From: Bin80 sp964503085 | GTDB taxonomy: Bacteria; Bacteroidota; Rhodothermia; Rhodothermales; Bin80 | NCBI GenBank assembly: GCA_964503085.1 | Contig: CAZCYQ010000034.1 | Location: 1 to 38,405 of the forward strand | Reading direction: 5' to 3' | Length of the DNA stretch: 38,405 nucleotides | Shown here: positions 35,801 to 38,405 of the stretch, piece by piece | Layout of the letters: the number at the start of each line of letters is the position of its first letter | Numbering within the stretch: the first letter of the stretch is position 1 | Program-made: the position numbers and the translations under genes | Notes under the pieces: generated by a model | The model's database searches: none | Told to the model about the DNA's origin: nothing | Seen by the model: only the letters and a program-made list of their open reading frames with translations

Positions 35801-36050
35801 ACCAAGGCGTTCACGCAGAAAGGGGATTACAGATTGTGCACCGCCGGAACGGAAACCGGGCGATACAGCAGCCCGCAAGTGGTTCAACGCGGTGCAATGG
35901 CCAAACGGCAAACTACTCTAACTACGCTGCGGGAGTGCGAAAGTGAACCGTTGCAGGCATAAAGAAATGCTGTTTTGCTACCGTGACTGCCGGAAGTACT
36001 TTAGCATATTGCCCTGAAATGGCCTCCAAAAAGAGATTACTGGCACCTCT
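35801..36050 (+). pseudogene. IS1595-family transposase, 5' remnant with zinc ribbon
   Basis: One frame gives GDTAARKWFNAVQWPNGKLL, a TAA at 35919-35921, then LRCGSAKVNRCRHKEMLFCY and RDCRKYFSILP before another stop. This is the N-terminal start of IS1595/ISXO2 transposases, where D.TAE.WF...RWPNG.RCP.CGS...V......Y.C.DCRK.FSV forms a zinc ribbon. The catalytic domain is absent and no inverted repeat or target duplication is visible. It sits between the YqgE/AlgH gene and fragments of a restriction enzyme, marking this as a mobile-element landing site. Confidence 0.75.
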
Positions 36051-36103
36051 CCGTTAAGGTACCGTCGAATTTAGGATTCGGAAAGGTTGCTAGCTGTGTC
36101 TGG

Positions 36104-36412
36104 TCAAAGAATGCAGCTTGGGTCGGTCGTAGACATCACGACCAGACCGCCGAGTGCGCGTTCACTACTACCATCGTGGCAGTGCGACGTTCTTGTTCGC
36201 TCACTCGTCTTCCGAATTCTCAACGTGCGATAACTATCCAGATCAATAGTAAGGATCTCTATTGCGCGCTTGCGGATGCCGATCCCGTACTCTATGAGCG
36301 GGTCGACAAGCTTGTCCCCATCAATGAGAGTGATCGGTGGAGCACCTTGGGCAAACGACGCTTCCATCGGAGACGATTCGCGTGACTCAGACCGGCCGTC
36401 CCGAAAACGCAT
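36104..36412 (-). pseudogene. Mrr-type restriction endonuclease, C-terminal remnant
   Basis: A 102-codon frame from ATG whose residues 18-60 read ASFAQGAPPITLIDGDKLVD, PLIEYGIGIRKRAIEIL. The run GAPPI.LIDG..LVDLLIEYGIGV is the well-known end of the Mrr catalytic (restriction endonuclease-like) domain, which cuts modified DNA in type IV systems and as a subunit of others. The N-terminal catalytic part with the D and QxK residues is missing, the start is not the family start, and the tail is unrelated. It is therefore a decayed fragment pointing to a former restriction gene on the opposite strand to the AbiE genes. Confidence 0.65.
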
Positions 36413-36599
36413 AGTACAACCGCAGCTTGAGCCGGCTCTGAGTCACCGCGCACGATGATGGTAGCAACCGCCTCTCCTTTGCGCTGATACTGGACAGTAA
36501 ACCTGGCACAAGGTCAGAAACCGGAAAGAAACGATGCGGTGTATCCCGGCAGCTTTCGGAGTTGCTCTGCACTAGCCACTGCACTTGGCTATGAAACGC

Positions 36600-36639
36600 A
36601 TTATCACTATAAAAGGTATTATCACCATACGGTAATAAT
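36600..36639 (+). promoter_or_regulatory. Repeat-rich putative operator of the AbiEi-like gene
   Basis: Two direct copies of ATTATCAC start at 36600 and 36618 (18-bp period). The second copy also forms an inverted repeat, ATTATCACC (36618-36626) with GGTAATAAT (36631-36639), one mismatch. The block ends 10 bases before the AbiEi-like start at 36650. AbiEi antitoxins are known to repress their own operon by binding inverted repeats, so this block is a natural candidate site. Confidence 0.5.
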
Positions 36640-36649
36640 ATCAAATTCA

Positions 36650-37771
36650 ATGACAGAAAGAGAAATTCATACTCATGCGGGTCCAATCATAGAGCAAATG
36701 CTCCGGGCCATTCCTGCCGTATCTGATCTGCGGATCAGCTATCAGAAACCTATTGACAAGGCACGCCCAGACTTTCTTGCCGAAGTAGAAATTGAAGGTC
36801 CGTCAAAAGGCAGCAAAACTGTCCCTTACGCCCTCATTTTTGAGGTGAAAGCGAGCGGACAACCTCGTTGGGCAAGAATAGCAGCCGTCCAGCTTACTCG
36901 TTACGTCCAACTGGCGCATGCTAGGAGGTTCCCGCGAGCGTACGGCATTTTTGTTGCTCCGTATGTATCCGAAACATCCGCCGATATACTACAAGGGCAT
37001 GGCCTCGGCTATCTTGACCTTGCCGGCAACGGGCAACTCGCGCTAAGGGGTATTTATGTAGAGAGGAAGGGCCACTCCAATCCCTTTTCGGAGCGTTCTG
37101 AGCTTCGGTCGCTGTTCGCACCCAAGGCTTCTCGTGTCCTTCGGGTCCTCCTCAGGTACCCTTACAAGCCGTGGCGCATGACCACCCTAGCCAAGGAAGC
37201 AGATGTCAGTTATGGTCTTGTAGCAAAGGCGAAACCGCTCCTCCTGGACAGAGAATGGGCTCAAAAAACAGCACGGGGCTTGGCATTGGTAAAACCCAAT
37301 GATGCTCTTGACTGTTGGGCAACAACTTTTAGGCGGAGGCGCAACCAGATCCATAATTACTACAGCCTCGAAAACAGGCAGGAAGCAGAGCGCCGTCTGG
37401 CTGAAGCAGCCGAGACATTAGGCGCCCGCTATGCGCTGGCTGGGTTTTCTGGTGCTGAGCGCTTTGCTCCGCATGTTTCGTATCACCGTGCGATGGCTTA
37501 CGTGGAGTCTAAACAGATCAAACGGGTTGCTCGCCATGCGGGCTTTCGGGAAGTCAGCAGGGGCGCAAATGTCCAGATCTTCGATGCTTACGACGACGGC
37601 GTATTTCATGGTAAGGAGAAGATCGGGGGAATATGGATAGCCCATCCTTTTCAGCTCTTCATCGATCTCAAGCAGACGAGAGCTCGAGGGGACGAATCCG
37701 CGGCATTCCTGCATAGCCAAATTATCAAGCCCCTATGGGAGGCAGCTCTAAACAGGGAAAAGACTCCATGA
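36650..37771 (+). CDS. AbiEi-like antitoxin/regulator with PD-(D/E)XK-like N-terminal domain
   Basis: 373 residues from ATG 36650 (MTEREIHTHAGPIIE). Residues 38-90 show a nuclease-like core: ARPDFLAEVEIEG, then ALIFEVKASGQPRWARIA, so P40-D41 and E65-V-K67 form a PD...ExK pattern. Residues about 160-200 are winged-helix-like (SRVLRVLLRYPYKPWRMTTL, AKEADVSYGLVAKAKPLL). The C-terminal half (GARYALAGFSGAERFAPHV, IGGIWIAHPFQLFIDL) matches the regulator domain of type IV AbiEi-family antitoxins. The partner nucleotidyltransferase gene overlaps by ATGA, the normal layout. This gene looks intact while its partner is truncated. Nuclease activity is not assumed. Confidence 0.82.
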   Translation: MTEREIHTHAGPIIEQMLRAIPAVSDLRISYQKPIDKARPDFLAEVEIEGPSKGSKTVPYALIFEVKASGQPRWARIAAVQLTRYVQLAHARRFPRAYGIFVAPYVSETSADILQGHGLGYLDLAGNGQLALRGIYVERKGHSNPFSERSELRSLFAPKASRVLRVLLRYPYKPWRMTTLAKEADVSYGLVAKAKPLLLDREWAQKTARGLALVKPNDALDCWATTFRRRRNQIHNYYSLENRQEAERRLAEAAETLGARYALAGFSGAERFAPHVSYHRAMAYVESKQIKRVARHAGFREVSRGANVQIFDAYDDGVFHGKEKIGGIWIAHPFQLFIDLKQTRARGDESAAFLHSQIIKPLWEAALNREKTP

Positions 37772-38169
37772 AACAATACACCGGTAACGACTACGGAAGC
37801 CGCGCTGTGAAAGCGGCCCATAGAGTACTCATCGAGCTCACGCAGGTGCTCGATCAGTACGAAGAACACACCACCACAGTCGGGGGCTGGGTGCCTCCCC
37901 TCCTCATGCCACACTCCAGGCACATTGGCTCAATCGATGTGGATCTGGCGATTGATCATAAAGCGATTCAGGGAGCGCCCTTTGGCCCGATCCGGAAGCT
38001 CCTTGAACAATCAGCCTACTACCTTGATGGCAAGCGAGCTTTTATCTTCCATCGAGATGTGGAGCTGAACGATGGAGGAACTCTGGATCCCGTGGTTGTA
38101 CAGGTGGATTTCGTTGCTGCTGAGTACGGCATGGCTGGCAATAATAGGGTTTTTGTGCCAAACAATTAG
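37768..38169 (+). pseudogene. AbiEii-type nucleotidyltransferase toxin, truncated
   Basis: 133 residues from ATG 37768, overlapping the upstream stop (ATGA). The nucleotidyltransferase core is present: G39-G-W41 in TVGGWVPPLL, D57 and D59 in HIGSIDVDLAI, and a third Asp (D114) in VQVDFVAAEYG. AbiEii family proteins are usually around 300 residues; here the stop follows VFVPNN and none of the three downstream frames continues the family. The C-terminal half, needed for substrate binding, is lost, so toxin activity is doubtful though the catalytic Asp triad remains. The cut near 38150 probably marks the edge of a deletion or insertion. Confidence 0.75.
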
Positions 38170-38405
38170 GGAGTATCTAGTTGCTTTAGTACTTGAACTC
38201 CGTACTGTGAGCGGCTACATCTTCGATTCTTACCTGCACCATACCCATAACGATAAAACCCTCCCGCGGGCATCCCGACAATCCAACCCCGAAAAAATCA
38301 CTAGATCGGAGCTGCCTTTTATGACATAAACATGAAGGCGAACAATATCTAATCGCAACGAGATCGTATATCTTAGCGGCTATGCGGGCGAGGACAGGTT
38401 TTCCT
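38170..38405. other. Sequence beyond the truncated toxin, no supported gene
   Basis: 236 bases to the window end. A plus-strand frame continues to 38329 but shows no likeness to the nucleotidyltransferase or any family I recognise. No repeat or terminator was identified. Confidence 0.4.

Overview
The window looks like a chromosomal piece of a Bacteroidota-lineage bacterium, most likely near Rhodothermia/Balneolia. This is an inference from gene content, not from a marker gene. It rests on a TonB-dependent receptor with an N-terminal carboxypeptidase-regulatory-like domain, several lipoproteins with short LxGC/FAGC lipoboxes, 6-bladed-propeller lipoproteins, a long-form HisG, a PhoB/PhoR pair, and start codons that mostly lack clear Shine-Dalgarno sequences. 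I found no rRNA, tRNA or CRISPR array.

Layout. 1-2.0 kb: the 3' end of a propeller-like gene, then a sigma-54 (rpoN) gene destroyed by in-frame stops, a frameshift and a truncated N-terminus. 2.0-7.5 kb: a plus-strand copper-handling cluster comprising a small His/Cys secreted protein, an MbnP-like lipoprotein, an MbnH-like di-heme peroxidase, a YtkA-like lipoprotein and a TonB-dependent receptor. The last three genes overlap or touch. The receptor carries a CxxxM plus HxM pair spaced like the copper site described in OprC. 7.6-12.0 kb: a radical SAM gene, small secreted or lipid-anchored unknowns, a propeller lipoprotein and a dead IS1595-type transposase 3' fragment. 12.7-14.8 kb: hisE, hisG and a class A beta-lactamase-like lipoprotein. 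14.8-15.35 kb: two opposed small membrane/coiled-coil proteins. 15.4-20.4 kb: rnc, gcvP and creD.

20.8-23.9 kb, minus strand: a compact accessory operon of a ParB/Srx-domain DNA-binding protein, a protein with a possible PD-(D/E)XK-like segment, and a D12-class adenine methyltransferase. This is the best candidate for an undescribed, restriction-modification-like system. 24.0-24.8 kb holds decayed sequence. 24.8-28.2 kb: glycogen synthase and a cation-chloride-cotransporter-type permease. 28.8-30.6 kb: phoB-phoR. 30.6-33.6 kb, minus strand: a HIT protein, an outer-membrane-barrel candidate and coaE. 33.7-34.75 kb: a PTPS/QueD-like gene overlapping folE. 34.76-35.3 kb: a YqgE/AlgH protein.

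35.4 kb to the end is a decayed defence or mobile island. It contains an IS1595 5' transposase fragment, an Mrr-type restriction endonuclease fragment, an intact AbiEi-like regulator with a PD-(D/E)XK-like N-terminus and a repeat-rich putative operator, and a truncated AbiEii-type nucleotidyltransferase. Core metabolic genes therefore alternate with patches where accessory genes have inserted and died.
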